A program made the translations under genes and the position numbers. Below are positions 18,154 to 27,073 of a stretch of 64,000 nucleotides of DNA, piece by piece. How positions within the stretch are numbered: position 1 is the first letter of the stretch; every line of letters begins with the position of its first letter. Origin of the DNA: Chitinophaga sp. H8 (GTDB lineage: Bacteria > Bacteroidota > Bacteroidia > Chitinophagales > Chitinophagaceae); assembly GCF_040567655.1 (NCBI RefSeq), contig NZ_JBEXAC010000002.1:3002906-3066905 (forward strand). Reading direction: 5' to 3'. The notes beneath the pieces were generated by a model. The model was not told the origin of the DNA. It was given only the letters and a program-made list of their open reading frames with translations, and did no database searches.

Positions 18154-20763
18154 CTACTTTAAGATGCTTTTTATTTCACTAAGCTTGAGCAATGCCTCTA
18201 CAGGCGTGAGCCTGTTGATATCAACGCTTTCCAGCATGTCCCGCATTTCTTTAAAGGTATCGCTGTGGGCATCGAAAATATTCAGTTGCAGTTTGGTGGT
18301 GGGGACAGTCAGGTTTTTAACGTTTTTCTGTAGCGGTGCTTCAATATGCTTTTCCTCCAGCTGTGCCAGCACTTCATTGGCACGTTGCAGCAGCTGGGGA
18401 GGCATGCCTGCCATCTTAGCCACATGAATACCAAAGCTATGGCGGCTACCACCGGGCGCCAGCTTCCGTAAAAAGATCACTTTATTACCGGATTCTTTGT
18501 TCGTGATATGGAAATTCTTTACCCTGTCCAGTTTGTTTTCTAACTCATTCAGTTCATGATAGTGGGTGGCAAAAAGCGTTTTGGGCTTATGTGGCGTCAT
18601 GTCATGAAGATATTCTACAATGCTCCACGCAATGGAAATACCATCATAAGTGCTGGTTCCCCTGCCAATTTCATCCAGTATGACCAGACTGCGGGGGGTA
18701 ATACTGTTGATAATACTGGCCGTTTCATTCATCTCTACCATGAACGTAGATTCGCCTCCGCTCAGGTTATCTGAAGCACCTACCCTGGTAAATATCTTGT
18801 CGGTAAGCCCTATCTCTGCTGAAGAGGCCGGTACAAAACTCCCCATGTGGGCCATGAGGGTAATCAGAGCTGTTTGCCGGAGCAAAGCAGATTTACCGCT
18901 CATATTCGGACCGGTAAGTATAATGATCTGTTGCTGTGTTTTATCCAGCAGCATATCATTGGCCACATATGCTTCCCCGGCAGGAAGGCCTCTTTCTATT
19001 ACTGGATGCCGGCCATCTTTAATCTCCAGCTGGTAACTATCTGTAATATTGGGGCGGCGGTATTTATACTGTACAGCATTATAAGCAAAGCACAGCAGGC
19101 AGTCTACCCGGCCCAGCAACTGTGCATTTAACTGGGCAGGCTGAATATATTGCTGCAGCGCCTGTAATAATTCATCAAACAGGCGTATTTCCAGGCTTTG
19201 GATTTTTTCTTCTGCACCGGTGATTTTTTCCTCATATTCTTTCAGCTCCGGTGTGATGTACCGCTCGGCATTAGCCAGCGTTTGTTTCCGTATCCAGGCT
19301 GCAGGTACCTTACTTTTATGCGTATTGGTTACTTCCAGATAGTAACCGAACACATTGTTGAACGCAATTTTCAAAGATGGAATGCCGGTGGCTTCTGATT
19401 CTTTTTGCTGTATCTGCAACAGGTATTCTTTACCTGAATTGGCGATACGGCGAAGATCATCCAGCTCAGCATTGATACCTTCCTGTATAATTCCCCCTTT
19501 ATTAACAAGCGCCGGTGGGTTTTCTACAATCTCCTGCAGAATCCTGTCCATAATTGTGGCACAGGGATCCAGTTTTCCGTTGAGTTGAGACAGGTACTCA
19601 TTACTGGTGTTATTAAGCAATTGCTGAATAGCCTGTACCTGCTGGAGAGACCGTGCAAATTGCAATACTTCCCTGGGGTTTATTTTACGCAAGGGGATTT
19701 TTGATACCAGCCGCTCCAGATCTCCTGCTTGTTTAAGATGGCTTCGGAGGGCATGTGCCAGATCTGTTTCCCGGATAAAAAATGCTACGGTGTCCAGTCT
19801 TTCATTAATCAGGTGGATATCGCGTAATGGAAATACCAGCCAGCGTTTTAACAGACGGGCACCCATAGGGCAAACCGTGTTATCCAGTACTTTAAGGAGA
19901 GTATGCCCGTTTTCTACGCTACTGTTGAGTATTTCCAGATTGCGTACGGTAAAGCGGTCCATCCAGAGAAAATCGTCCTGGTCAATACGCTGCATAGCTG
20001 CAATATGCTGCAGATGGGGATGCTCCGTGTCTTTCAGATAATGAAGCGTTGCCCCCGCAGCAATAATCGCAGCTGTTAATCCTTCTACACCAAACCCTTT
20101 GAGGGAATGTGTGGCAAAATGTTTCAGGAGGATTTCTTCCGCGTAGGTATTGGTGAATATCCACTCTTCCATCGTGTAGGTATAGAAGCGGGTACCAAAA
20201 GTAGCACGGAAGTTCTTTTGCTGTTGTTTGGCAAATACTACTTCAGCAGGTTTGAAGCTTTGCAGTAGTTTGTCTATATATTCTATATTACCCTGGGCTA
20301 CATAAAATTCGCCGGTAGAGATATCCAGGAAAGACACCCCCGTAACATCTCCCCCAAAGTGTACTGCTGCGAGGAAGTTATTGCTGGCATTTTCCAGCAA
20401 TTTATCATTGATGGCTACACCCGGCGTAACCATTTCTGTTACCCCGCGCTTTACAATCCCTTTTGCTTCTTTAGGGTCTTCCAACTGATCACATACGGCT
20501 ACCCGGTGCCCTGCTTTTACCAGTTTGTGGAGGTAAGTATCCAGGGCATGATGTGGGAAGCCTGCCAGATCTACATAAGAAGCAGACCCGTTTGCTCTTT
20601 TCGTAAGTACAATACCCAGTACCTGGGCAGCAATAATCGCATCTTCATTAAATGTTTCATAAAAATCACCCACACGGAATAGCAGAATGGCATCAGGATA
20701 CTTTTCCTTTATTGCCTTATGTTGCTGCATGAGTGGGGTTTCTTCGGATTTGTTTTTTGCCAT
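18154..20763 (-). CDS. mutS: DNA mismatch repair protein MutS
   Basis: 869 residues from the ATG at 20763. It recognises mispaired bases and starts methyl-independent or directed mismatch repair. The mismatch-reading F-x-E motif is in GDFYETF (residues 32-38), the connector and lever domains follow, and the C-terminal ATPase has Walker A GPNMSGKS (about 615), Walker B VILDEIGRGTSTYDG and the ATHYHEL motif. The length fits the MutS1 family. A longer reading frame to 20868 exists, but its extra 35 residues are unlike MutS, and a TATATTTG promoter element lies only 4 nt upstream of this ATG. The mRNA would then be leaderless or nearly so. Confidence 0.97.
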   Translation of the reverse strand: MAKNKSEETPLMQQHKAIKEKYPDAILLFRVGDFYETFNEDAIIAAQVLGIVLTKRANGSASYVDLAGFPHHALDTYLHKLVKAGHRVAVCDQLEDPKEAKGIVKRGVTEMVTPGVAINDKLLENASNNFLAAVHFGGDVTGVSFLDISTGEFYVAQGNIEYIDKLLQSFKPAEVVFAKQQQKNFRATFGTRFYTYTMEEWIFTNTYAEEILLKHFATHSLKGFGVEGLTAAIIAAGATLHYLKDTEHPHLQHIAAMQRIDQDDFLWMDRFTVRNLEILNSSVENGHTLLKVLDNTVCPMGARLLKRWLVFPLRDIHLINERLDTVAFFIRETDLAHALRSHLKQAGDLERLVSKIPLRKINPREVLQFARSLQQVQAIQQLLNNTSNEYLSQLNGKLDPCATIMDRILQEIVENPPALVNKGGIIQEGINAELDDLRRIANSGKEYLLQIQQKESEATGIPSLKIAFNNVFGYYLEVTNTHKSKVPAAWIRKQTLANAERYITPELKEYEEKITGAEEKIQSLEIRLFDELLQALQQYIQPAQLNAQLLGRVDCLLCFAYNAVQYKYRRPNITDSYQLEIKDGRHPVIERGLPAGEAYVANDMLLDKTQQQIIILTGPNMSGKSALLRQTALITLMAHMGSFVPASSAEIGLTDKIFTRVGASDNLSGGESTFMVEMNETASIINSITPRSLVILDEIGRGTSTYDGISIAWSIVEYLHDMTPHKPKTLFATHYHELNELENKLDRVKNFHITNKESGNKVIFLRKLAPGGSRHSFGIHVAKMAGMPPQLLQRANEVLAQLEEKHIEAPLQKNVKNLTVPTTKLQLNIFDAHSDTFKEMRDMLESVDINRLTPVEALLKLSEIKSILK

Positions 20764-20767
20764 GGCG

Positions 20768-20775
20768 CAAATATA
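20768..20775 (-). promoter_or_regulatory. mutS promoter -7 element
   Basis: On the minus strand TATATTTG is followed by CGCC and then the mutS ATG. It fits TAnnTTTG exactly and places the transcription start at or very near the start codon. No clear -33 element was found. Confidence 0.5.
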
Positions 20776-20883
20776 ATGACTAATGGCTAATGGAGAAATG
20801 TAGAATAATAGAAGGGGAGGGGGACAATAAACGGGATGATCCGGCTGGTAGTATTTACAGATCACCACATTAGTACATTTCTT

Positions 20884-20891
20884 TATCTTTG
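20884..20891 (+). promoter_or_regulatory. Promoter -7 element of the TrmH-family gene
   Basis: TATCTTTG lies 6 nt upstream of the ATG at 20898, so the transcript should be leaderless or nearly so. No good -33 element is seen. Confidence 0.5.
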
Positions 20892-20897
20892 CACCTG

Positions 20898-21428
20898 ATG
20901 AGAAAATTAAGCATGGAGGAACTGGGCCGCAAAACGGTGTCTGAGTTCAAAAAGGCGGAAAAGACCCCGGTGGTATTGGTACTGGATAATATCAGGAGCA
21001 TGCACAATGTAGGTTCTGTATTCAGGACAGCTGATGCCTTTTTATTGCAGGGCATTATATTGTGTGGCTATACACCGGTACCTCCGCACCGGGATATCAA
21101 TAAAACGGCGCTGGGTGCAACAGAAACGGTGGAGTGGCAGTATTTTCCCACTACGATGGAAGCTGTTACCGACCTGCAACAGGCGGGTTACCAGGTGATG
21201 GCTATAGAGCAGGCTACTAACAGCACCATGCTGGATGTATTTGAACCGGGAAATGCACAGCCACTGGCGCTGGTGTTTGGAAATGAAGTGACCGGAGTGG
21301 ATGCGGAAGTGATGAAAGTGGTGGATGGCTGCATTGAAATACCGCAGCTGGGTATGAAACACTCCCTTAATATCTCCGTAAGTACGGGTATTGTGGTATG
21401 GGATATCTTTAAGAAGCTTGGAAAATAA
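20898..21428 (+). CDS. TrmH-family (SPOUT) RNA 2'-O-methyltransferase
   Basis: 176 residues from the ATG at 20898; the upstream in-frame TTG at 20889 lies inside the promoter element. The SpoU/SPOUT motifs are present: motif 1 LDNIRSMHNVGSVFRTADAF, motif 2 LALVFGNEVTGV and motif 3 IPQLGMKHSLNISVSTGIV, which together form the knot that binds S-adenosylmethionine. It methylates a ribose in tRNA or rRNA; the precise target is not evident. It is a stand-alone catalytic domain without an L30e-like N-terminal extension. It diverges from mutS. Confidence 0.92.
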   Translation: MRKLSMEELGRKTVSEFKKAEKTPVVLVLDNIRSMHNVGSVFRTADAFLLQGIILCGYTPVPPHRDINKTALGATETVEWQYFPTTMEAVTDLQQAGYQVMAIEQATNSTMLDVFEPGNAQPLALVFGNEVTGVDAEVMKVVDGCIEIPQLGMKHSLNISVSTGIVVWDIFKKLGK

Positions 21429-21491
21429 AGGCGCCCGTTTTTTAGCCGGATAATAACAAAAGGTGAAAAGCGGCCGCTTAAAAAATAAATT

Positions 21492-22358
21492 ATGATTCGT
21501 ACGGTTAATAAGTACCTCTCGCTGGTCAAATTCAGCCATACCATTTTTGCCATGCCATTTGCGCTGATCGGTTTTTTTATGGCTACTACCAAAACAGACC
21601 ATGTTTTCAGCTGGCAGCTTTTTTTGCTCGTGATACTCTGTATGGTGTTTGCCCGTAGTGCGGCGATGGCTTTTAACCGGTGGCTGGACGTAGACATTGA
21701 TAAATTGAATCCACGTACCGCAAAACGCGAAATACCGGCAGGCGTCATTTCAGCCAATAATGCGCTGTTTTTTGTTATTGCCAATGCGGTACTCTTTATG
21801 GCTACCACCTGGTTTATCAACCTGGTGTGTTTTTTCCTGTCACCAGTAGCTTTGCTGGTGGTGTTGGGGTATAGCTATACCAAAAAGTTCACGGCTTTTT
21901 GCCACCTGGTGTTAGGAGTGGGTTTATCGCTGGCTCCGATAGGGGCTTATTTGGCGGTAACCGGCTACTTCGCAGTGCTGCCGGTATTAGTTTCGCTATT
22001 GGTATTGTGCTGGGTATCCGGGTTTGATATCATTTATTCCCTGCAGGATGAAGATTTTGACCGCTCCCAGCAATTGAACTCGATTCCTGCCTGGTTGGGA
22101 AAAGCGGGGGCTTTAAGGTTTTCAGAGCTGCTCCACTTATTAGCCGCAGTACTGGTCATTAGTGTAGGAGTGTTAGGACAATTTCATTGGTTATTCTGGA
22201 TAGGGGCAGTGGTGTTTATTGTGATGCTCATTTCCCAGCACCTGCTGGTAAAACCCCATGATCTCAGCAAGGTGAACATTGCTTTCATGACCACCAATGG
22301 TATAGCCAGTGTGGTATTCGCTATCTTCTGTATTGCCGATATGCTGTTCCTTTCATAG
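21492..22358 (+). CDS. UbiA-family prenyltransferase, probably menaquinone (futalosine) pathway MqnP-like
   Basis: 288 residues, mostly membrane (8-9 helices). The two Asp-rich motifs that bind Mg2+-prenyl diphosphate are NRWLDVDIDKLNPRT (62-76) and DIIYSLQDEDFDR (about 178-190). The form of the second motif is that of the 'other UbiA' group found in organisms with the futalosine route to menaquinone, so MqnP is my preferred reading over UbiA or MenA. It attaches a polyprenyl tail to the quinone precursor in the inner membrane. The other mqn genes are not in the window. Confidence 0.88.
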   Translation: MIRTVNKYLSLVKFSHTIFAMPFALIGFFMATTKTDHVFSWQLFLLVILCMVFARSAAMAFNRWLDVDIDKLNPRTAKREIPAGVISANNALFFVIANAVLFMATTWFINLVCFFLSPVALLVVLGYSYTKKFTAFCHLVLGVGLSLAPIGAYLAVTGYFAVLPVLVSLLVLCWVSGFDIIYSLQDEDFDRSQQLNSIPAWLGKAGALRFSELLHLLAAVLVISVGVLGQFHWLFWIGAVVFIVMLISQHLLVKPHDLSKVNIAFMTTNGIASVVFAIFCIADMLFLS

Positions 22359-22438
22359 CAAAGCTATTTGAATAAAGCTTATTGGTAAAGGAGCACAAAA
22401 AGTAAATAACTTCTAAAAATTAATAAACAGGACACTGC

Positions 22439-22852
22439 ATGGCACGTATTATGGCAATCGATTATGGGAAAAAGAGAACGGGACTGGCGGTAACAGATCC
22501 TTTTAAAATGATTGCCAGCGGGCTTACTACAGTAGCTACACACGACCTGATACCATACCTTAAAAAATACATGCAGCAGGAAACAGTAGAGGCAATCGTG
22601 ATAGGAGAGCCAAAGAACCTGGATGGTACTACAACAGATGCCACCGCATTGGTGACAGAATGTATCCGCATCTTAAGAAAGCATTTCCCTGCTATGGAAA
22701 TCATAAAAATGGACGAACGTTTTACCTCAAAGATGGCTTTTCAGAGCATGCTGGATAGTGGGCTGAAGAAAAAAGAACGGCGGAACAAAGCCCTGGTAGA
22801 CGAGATCAGTGCTACCATTATTCTGCAGGAGTATCTGCAGTTTCATACTTAA
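22439..22852 (+). CDS. ruvX: Putative pre-16S rRNA nuclease / Holliday junction resolvase-like RuvX (YqgF)
   Basis: 137 residues, the usual YqgF length. The RNase H-like fold shows the N-terminal Asp motif MAIDYGKKRTGLAVTD, a central IVIGEPKNLDGT and KMDERFTSKMAFQSM. The family trims 16S rRNA 5' ends in E. coli and is essential there; a role in recombination is less certain. It lies 80 nt downstream of the prenyltransferase on the same strand. Confidence 0.93.
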   Translation: MARIMAIDYGKKRTGLAVTDPFKMIASGLTTVATHDLIPYLKKYMQQETVEAIVIGEPKNLDGTTTDATALVTECIRILRKHFPAMEIIKMDERFTSKMAFQSMLDSGLKKKERRNKALVDEISATIILQEYLQFHT

Positions 22853-22904
22853 CAGGTTTTGTTGCGCTATTCGTTACACTGATAGCTTTTAGCTGATAAA
22901 ACTG

Positions 22905-22912
22905 TATCTTTG
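22905..22912 (+). promoter_or_regulatory. def promoter -7 element
   Basis: TATCTTTG, 40 nt upstream of the def start, fits TAnnTTTG. No clear -33 element was found. Confidence 0.45.
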
Positions 22913-22952
22913 CAAAATTTGCTATTTTACAAATCTGAAATAACTTTTAGGA

Positions 22953-23531
22953 ATGATATTGCCGATAGTAGCCTACGGACATCCGGTTTTAAGGAAAGTA
23001 TGTGATGATATAACACCAGATTACCCTAACTTAAAGGAGCTGATCGCTAATATGTGGGAAACTATGTATGGTTCCAATGGGGTAGGGTTGGCTGCTCCGC
23101 AGGTAAACAGGCCCATCCGGTTGTTTGTGGTAGATAGCCTGCAGATTATTGAAGGACTGGAAGAGGATGAAAAGAAGGACTACCCGGACGATAAAGGCGT
23201 AAAAGCGGTATTTATCAATGCGCATATCGTAGCTACTGATGGCGATGAATGGGATTATAATGAGGGATGCCTGAGTATTCCCAAGGTAAGAGAAGACGTA
23301 AGCCGTCCGGAAAGTCTGACTATCCGCTATGTAGATGAGCATTTCCAACCTCAGGAGCGCACTTTTAATGGTATCACAGCCCGTGTGATTTTTCATGAAT
23401 ATGATCATATTGACGGCAAACTGTTTATTGATCATTTGAAGCCACTTAAGCGAAGAATGTTGAAAGGAAAATTGGAGAATATCACCAAAGGCAAAATCAG
23501 CGTGGATTACAAGATGGTATTCCCTAAATAA
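22953..23531 (+). CDS. def: Peptide deformylase
   Basis: 192 residues. It removes the formyl group from the N-terminal Met of new proteins. All three metal-site motifs are intact: GVGLAAPQ (43-50), EGCLS (104-108, Cys metal ligand) and HEYDH (148-152, two His ligands and the catalytic Glu). An acidic insert (EGLEEDEKKDYPDDKG, 67-82) between motifs 1 and 2 is typical of Bacteroidota forms. A TAnnTTTG promoter element lies 40 nt upstream. Confidence 0.96.
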   Translation: MILPIVAYGHPVLRKVCDDITPDYPNLKELIANMWETMYGSNGVGLAAPQVNRPIRLFVVDSLQIIEGLEEDEKKDYPDDKGVKAVFINAHIVATDGDEWDYNEGCLSIPKVREDVSRPESLTIRYVDEHFQPQERTFNGITARVIFHEYDHIDGKLFIDHLKPLKRRMLKGKLENITKGKISVDYKMVFPK

Positions 23532-23606
23532 AATAGGGTAAAATTTTGTAATGTTAAAAGAATCCTCTATTTTGGTATCCGAAAACACCTAATATTCATA
23601 TCCATT

Positions 23607-24158
23607 TTGGGATCTGCACCTACATATACTGAAGTTGAATTGGTTCATGGCCTGAAAGCCAGGGACGAAAAAATATTCGGCTATTTATATGATCATTACT
23701 CCCCTGCATTGTATGGCGTGGCCTTAAAAGTGGTCAATGATGAAAGTGTTGCCAGCGACGTTTTACAAGAGGTATTTGTAAAAATCTGGCGGAATATAGA
23801 CCGGTATGATGCCACCAAAGGCCGCCTGTTTACCTGGATGTTGAATATAGCGCGTAATACAGCTATTGATACCCTCCGTTCCAAAGCGCATAAGCTGGAA
23901 CAAAAAGTGCAGGACATTAGCAACGGCAATTATCTGCTGGAACAACAAATGGCCGTACACCAGTCTGTTGATCACCTGGGACTCTCCAAAGTGGTAGAAA
24001 AATTAAATAAAGAACAACGTATAATTATAGATCTGGCTTATTATAAAGGATGTACCCAGGAAGAAATTGCCAAGGTACTGGATATTCCTTTAGGCACTGT
24101 AAAGACGAGAATGCGTAATGCGATTATTCAATTACGAAATATATTAAAACAGGCGTAA
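23607..24158 (+). CDS. ECF RNA polymerase sigma factor (copy A of a duplicated pair)
   Basis: 183 residues with sigma region 2 (about 25-95, YDHYSPALYGVALKVVNDESVASDVLQEVFVKIWRNIDRYD) and region 4 (about 130-180, CTQEEIAKVLDIPLGTVKTRMR). The start codon appears to be TTG: no in-frame ATG precedes the conserved start, and the paralogue at 25248 also begins at a TTG in the same alignment position. The cognate anti-sigma gene follows after 4 nt. It resembles SigK-like factors paired with RskA-type anti-sigmas. Target genes are unknown. Confidence 0.92.
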   Translation: MGSAPTYTEVELVHGLKARDEKIFGYLYDHYSPALYGVALKVVNDESVASDVLQEVFVKIWRNIDRYDATKGRLFTWMLNIARNTAIDTLRSKAHKLEQKVQDISNGNYLLEQQMAVHQSVDHLGLSKVVEKLNKEQRIIIDLAYYKGCTQEEIAKVLDIPLGTVKTRMRNAIIQLRNILKQA

Positions 24159-24162
24159 ATCA

Positions 24163-25029
24163 GTGGATGTACAACGTTACATATCATCCGGAATCATTGA
24201 AAGCTACATAGCTGGTCTGCTTTCTGTACGGGAAGTACAGGAAGTGGAAGAAGTGATAGCACAAAATCCGGAAATAAAAGCTGCAGCAACATCCTGCCAG
24301 CATGATATGGAGCAGTACGTGAAAATGCATGCAATAGTGCCCCCTGTGGGTATTAAGTCGAGAATAATGGACATGCTTGCTAAAGAGAATACTCCTGAAG
24401 GTGAAATGCAATTACCACAGGAATTGAGAACGCCCGTCCACACTTTTGCCCAAACTTTTGCAGAACAACCTGTCGAATATCCAACCCCCGGCCGTTCCTG
24501 GCAATATGCTGCTGCCGCTGCTATTGTCTTGTTGCTGGGAAGTGCAGTATTTAATTATATCTACTTTAATAAATATACTGATTTTAAAACCCGCTATGAA
24601 AAGGTGCTTACTGAACAGCAAGCACTGATGGCGGGCAATCAGCAGTATCAGACCAGCCTGACTGCAGCACAGAAAGAGCTCGACCTGATGAAAGATCCTG
24701 GCTTTAAGTGGATCAAAATGCTGGGTGTTGGAAAACATACCGGCAAAGTAGTCACCGTATGCTGGAATCCTGAATCACAGGACGTATACCTGCTGGCACA
24801 GGTATTGCCCGAACCTGCTCCTGATATGCAATACCAGTTATGGGCCATCGTAAATGGAAAACCTGTGGATGCCGGCGTATTTGATATGGGAGAAGGTATG
24901 GATAAAGCAATGCAGAAAATGAAAGCGATTGCTAATGCCCAGGTATTTGCAGTAACACTTGAAAAGAAAGGTGGGAGTGTAAAACCTTCCATGGACCAGA
25001 TGTTTGTAGCCGGTAAAGTAGCCGGATAA
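24163..25029 (+). CDS. RskA-type transmembrane anti-sigma factor
   Basis: 288 residues, apparent GTG start. There is a cytosolic sigma-binding helical part (1-75, YISSGIIESYIAGLLSVREVQEVEEVI), one membrane helix (about 114-135), a short coiled coil (138-172, TEQQALMAGNQQYQTSLTAAQKEL) and a periplasmic anti-sigma-K C-terminal domain (about 180-288, with YQLWAIVNGKPVDAGVFDMGEG). It should hold the sigma factor encoded 4 nt upstream. No zinc-binding HxxxCxxC motif is present. Confidence 0.9.
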   Translation: MDVQRYISSGIIESYIAGLLSVREVQEVEEVIAQNPEIKAAATSCQHDMEQYVKMHAIVPPVGIKSRIMDMLAKENTPEGEMQLPQELRTPVHTFAQTFAEQPVEYPTPGRSWQYAAAAAIVLLLGSAVFNYIYFNKYTDFKTRYEKVLTEQQALMAGNQQYQTSLTAAQKELDLMKDPGFKWIKMLGVGKHTGKVVTVCWNPESQDVYLLAQVLPEPAPDMQYQLWAIVNGKPVDAGVFDMGEGMDKAMQKMKAIANAQVFAVTLEKKGGSVKPSMDQMFVAGKVAG

Positions 25030-25247
25030 CCCTATTGCTCCTGATAACACAGTACCTGCCGATTTTTATACCCCATGATTCAATATCATTTTTAATGATT
25101 ATCTTTCCGTCACTTGCCCGCATGTAACCATTTTAGCAACAGTACTTTTTGTATTGACACACAAACCGGTAGCTGATAAAGGCGCTTTTGTTGTGTTAAT
25201 TCACTCGCTTGGTTTCCCATTCATAAACATTTAATATCCAATCTGTT

Positions 25248-25799
25248 TTGGAATCTCCCCTAACATATACGGAAGCTGAATTGGTACGTGGCTTAAAGGC
25301 CAGGGATGAAAAGGTTTTCAGTTATTTATATGATCATTATTCTCCTGCCTTGTATGGGGTAGCGTTTAAAGTATTGAATGATGAAACATCGGCTTGTGAT
25401 GTTTTACAGGAAGTTTTTATGAAGATATGGCGAAGCATTGACCGGTATGATATAGAGAAAGGCCGCTTGTTTACCTGGATGCTGAATATCGCCAGGAATA
25501 CAGCTATTGATATGCTGCGTTCCAAGGCGCACAAGCTGGATCAGAAAATCCAAGACATTGATAATGACGTACATCTATATACTAGTCATTTAACCGTATA
25601 CCAATCTATAGATCATCTTGGGTTAGCGAAGGTCCTCGACAAGCTAAGTAAGGAACAGCGGATTATTATTGATTTAGCATATTACAAGGGATGTACCCAG
25701 GAAGAAATTTCTAAGGTGCTGGAGATTCCTTTGGGTACTGTGAAAACGAGGATGCGCAACGCAATTATGCAATTAAGGAATATTTTAAAACAGCATTAA
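25248..25799 (+). CDS. ECF RNA polymerase sigma factor (copy B, paralogue of 23607)
   Basis: 183 residues, same length as copy A with about 39 differences by eye (about 79% identity). The differences cluster in the linker between regions 2 and 4 (about 105-122). Both regions are intact. It also starts at a TTG with similar upstream sequence. It is followed after 3 nt by a shortened anti-sigma gene. It is a tandem duplicate of the sigma/anti-sigma pair directly upstream. Whether it still answers to the copy A anti-sigma cannot be told. Confidence 0.92.
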   Translation: MESPLTYTEAELVRGLKARDEKVFSYLYDHYSPALYGVAFKVLNDETSACDVLQEVFMKIWRSIDRYDIEKGRLFTWMLNIARNTAIDMLRSKAHKLDQKIQDIDNDVHLYTSHLTVYQSIDHLGLAKVLDKLSKEQRIIIDLAYYKGCTQEEISKVLEIPLGTVKTRMRNAIMQLRNILKQH

Positions 25800-25802
25800 C
25801 TG

Positions 25803-26036
25803 GTGAACGCACAACGTTTCATATCATCCGGATTAATCGAAATGTACATAGCTGGGATAGCTCCTGAACAAGATGCTCAGAAGTTGGAAGCAGCCATGGT
25901 ACAGTTTCCGGAGGTGGCTGAAGCGGTAGATGCTTCCCGCCAGGGTATGGAATATTACATCAACGTTCAGGCGCAGCATCCCCCTGTTGCCATAAAGAAT
26001 AACCTGTTATTATTGTTCCGTGCAGAAAAAGAATAG
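25803..26036 (+). CDS. Truncated, soluble anti-sigma factor (sigma-binding part only)
   Basis: 77 residues, GTG start. It aligns over its whole length with residues 1-73 of the anti-sigma at 24163 (AQRFISSGLIEMYIAGIA; HPPVAIKNNLLLLF against VPPVGIKSRIMDML) and then stops. The membrane helix, coiled coil and RskA domain are absent, and no remnant of them is visible in the 82 nt before the next gene. It could be a working soluble anti-sigma, a decoy, or a pseudogene in decay. Confidence 0.75.
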   Translation: MNAQRFISSGLIEMYIAGIAPEQDAQKLEAAMVQFPEVAEAVDASRQGMEYYINVQAQHPPVAIKNNLLLLFRAEKE

Positions 26037-26118
26037 CCGCAGTCCCGTATCTACGGGCCACATGTATATAGCCGGGAAGGTATCATGCACTTTTACAGAA
26101 AATTCATAATTTGCAGAT

Positions 26119-27063
26119 ATGCGAAGAATCTGCAATTGTATAGCTGTATGCGTAACAGTTTGTTTGTTACCATTTAATAACATTTATGCTCAGGATACGG
26201 CTAGGTATAAGGGGATGACAGTGAACCTGGATGAGGTGGTGGTGCAGGCAAAGCGTATTGGCTTTGATGTGAATAGCTTTATCAGAAGGGTAGAAGAGGA
26301 TACTACTTTTTATCGCGCTTTTAAAAATCTTCATATTATCGGGTTTTCTGCTGAAAATGATATCCGTGTTTTTAATAAAAAAGGGGAGGTGCAGGCATCG
26401 CTGAAAAGCCATACCAAACAGGTCATGACGGGCAAGTGCCGAACTATGGAAGTGCTGGATGAAACTGTAACCGGTGACTTTTATACCTCCAGGGGTAAGT
26501 ATAATTATTATACGGCCGAATTATATGGGAACCTGTTTATTACAAAAGGTACTGTATGCACGGATGAAGATGGGGAACCCGTGGAAAAATCCAGTGGCAG
26601 CCTGGCCAAACATAAGGCACAGTTAAAACAATTGATTTTTAACCCGGGAAAGCCTATACGGGGAGTGCCTATTATAGGTGCTAAAGTGGCTATCTTTGAT
26701 CCGGAAGTAATGCGGTTTTATGATTTTTCCATCTCGGCAGAAGATTACCTGGGCACTACTCCCTGCTATGTGTTTACTGCGAAGGCCAAGAAAGACCTGA
26801 ACCGGATAGACCGGGCAGATGTGGTGATAGATGAATTGATTACCTATTTTAACAAAGATAATTTTGAAATTCTGGGCCGCAAATATTCACTTTCCTACAA
26901 AACGCTGCTGTTTGATTTTAATGTGAAGATGAATGTGCAGATGACCAAACAATATGGTTTGTTAATCCCGGCACTGGTTACTTACAATGGCACCTGGAAT
27001 GTACCGTTTAAGAAGCGGGAAACGGCTGCTTTCGTAGCCAGGTTCCATGATTTTTCAAGATAA
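26119..27063 (+). CDS. Secreted protein of unknown function
   Basis: 314 residues with a signal peptide (about 1-24, ending NIYAQ). After it comes a short VNLDEVVVQAKR segment, similar to the linker that follows CarboxypepD-like domains in Bacteroidota surface proteins. The rest is beta-rich with GNLFITKGTVCTDEDGEPVEKSSG and a C-terminal half reading YFNKDNFEILGRKYSLSYKTLLFDFNVKMNVQM. I recognise no defined family and no catalytic motif. It lies 82 nt after the truncated anti-sigma and converges on the gene at 27074. Confidence 0.7.
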   Translation: MRRICNCIAVCVTVCLLPFNNIYAQDTARYKGMTVNLDEVVVQAKRIGFDVNSFIRRVEEDTTFYRAFKNLHIIGFSAENDIRVFNKKGEVQASLKSHTKQVMTGKCRTMEVLDETVTGDFYTSRGKYNYYTAELYGNLFITKGTVCTDEDGEPVEKSSGSLAKHKAQLKQLIFNPGKPIRGVPIIGAKVAIFDPEVMRFYDFSISAEDYLGTTPCYVFTAKAKKDLNRIDRADVVIDELITYFNKDNFEILGRKYSLSYKTLLFDFNVKMNVQMTKQYGLLIPALVTYNGTWNVPFKKRETAAFVARFHDFSR

Positions 27064-27073
27064 TTGCTACAGG

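Noticed and set aside
20764..20868. 35 extra N-terminal residues for MutS
   Set aside because: They are unlike MutS, and the best promoter element lies within them, 4 nt upstream of the ATG at 20763.
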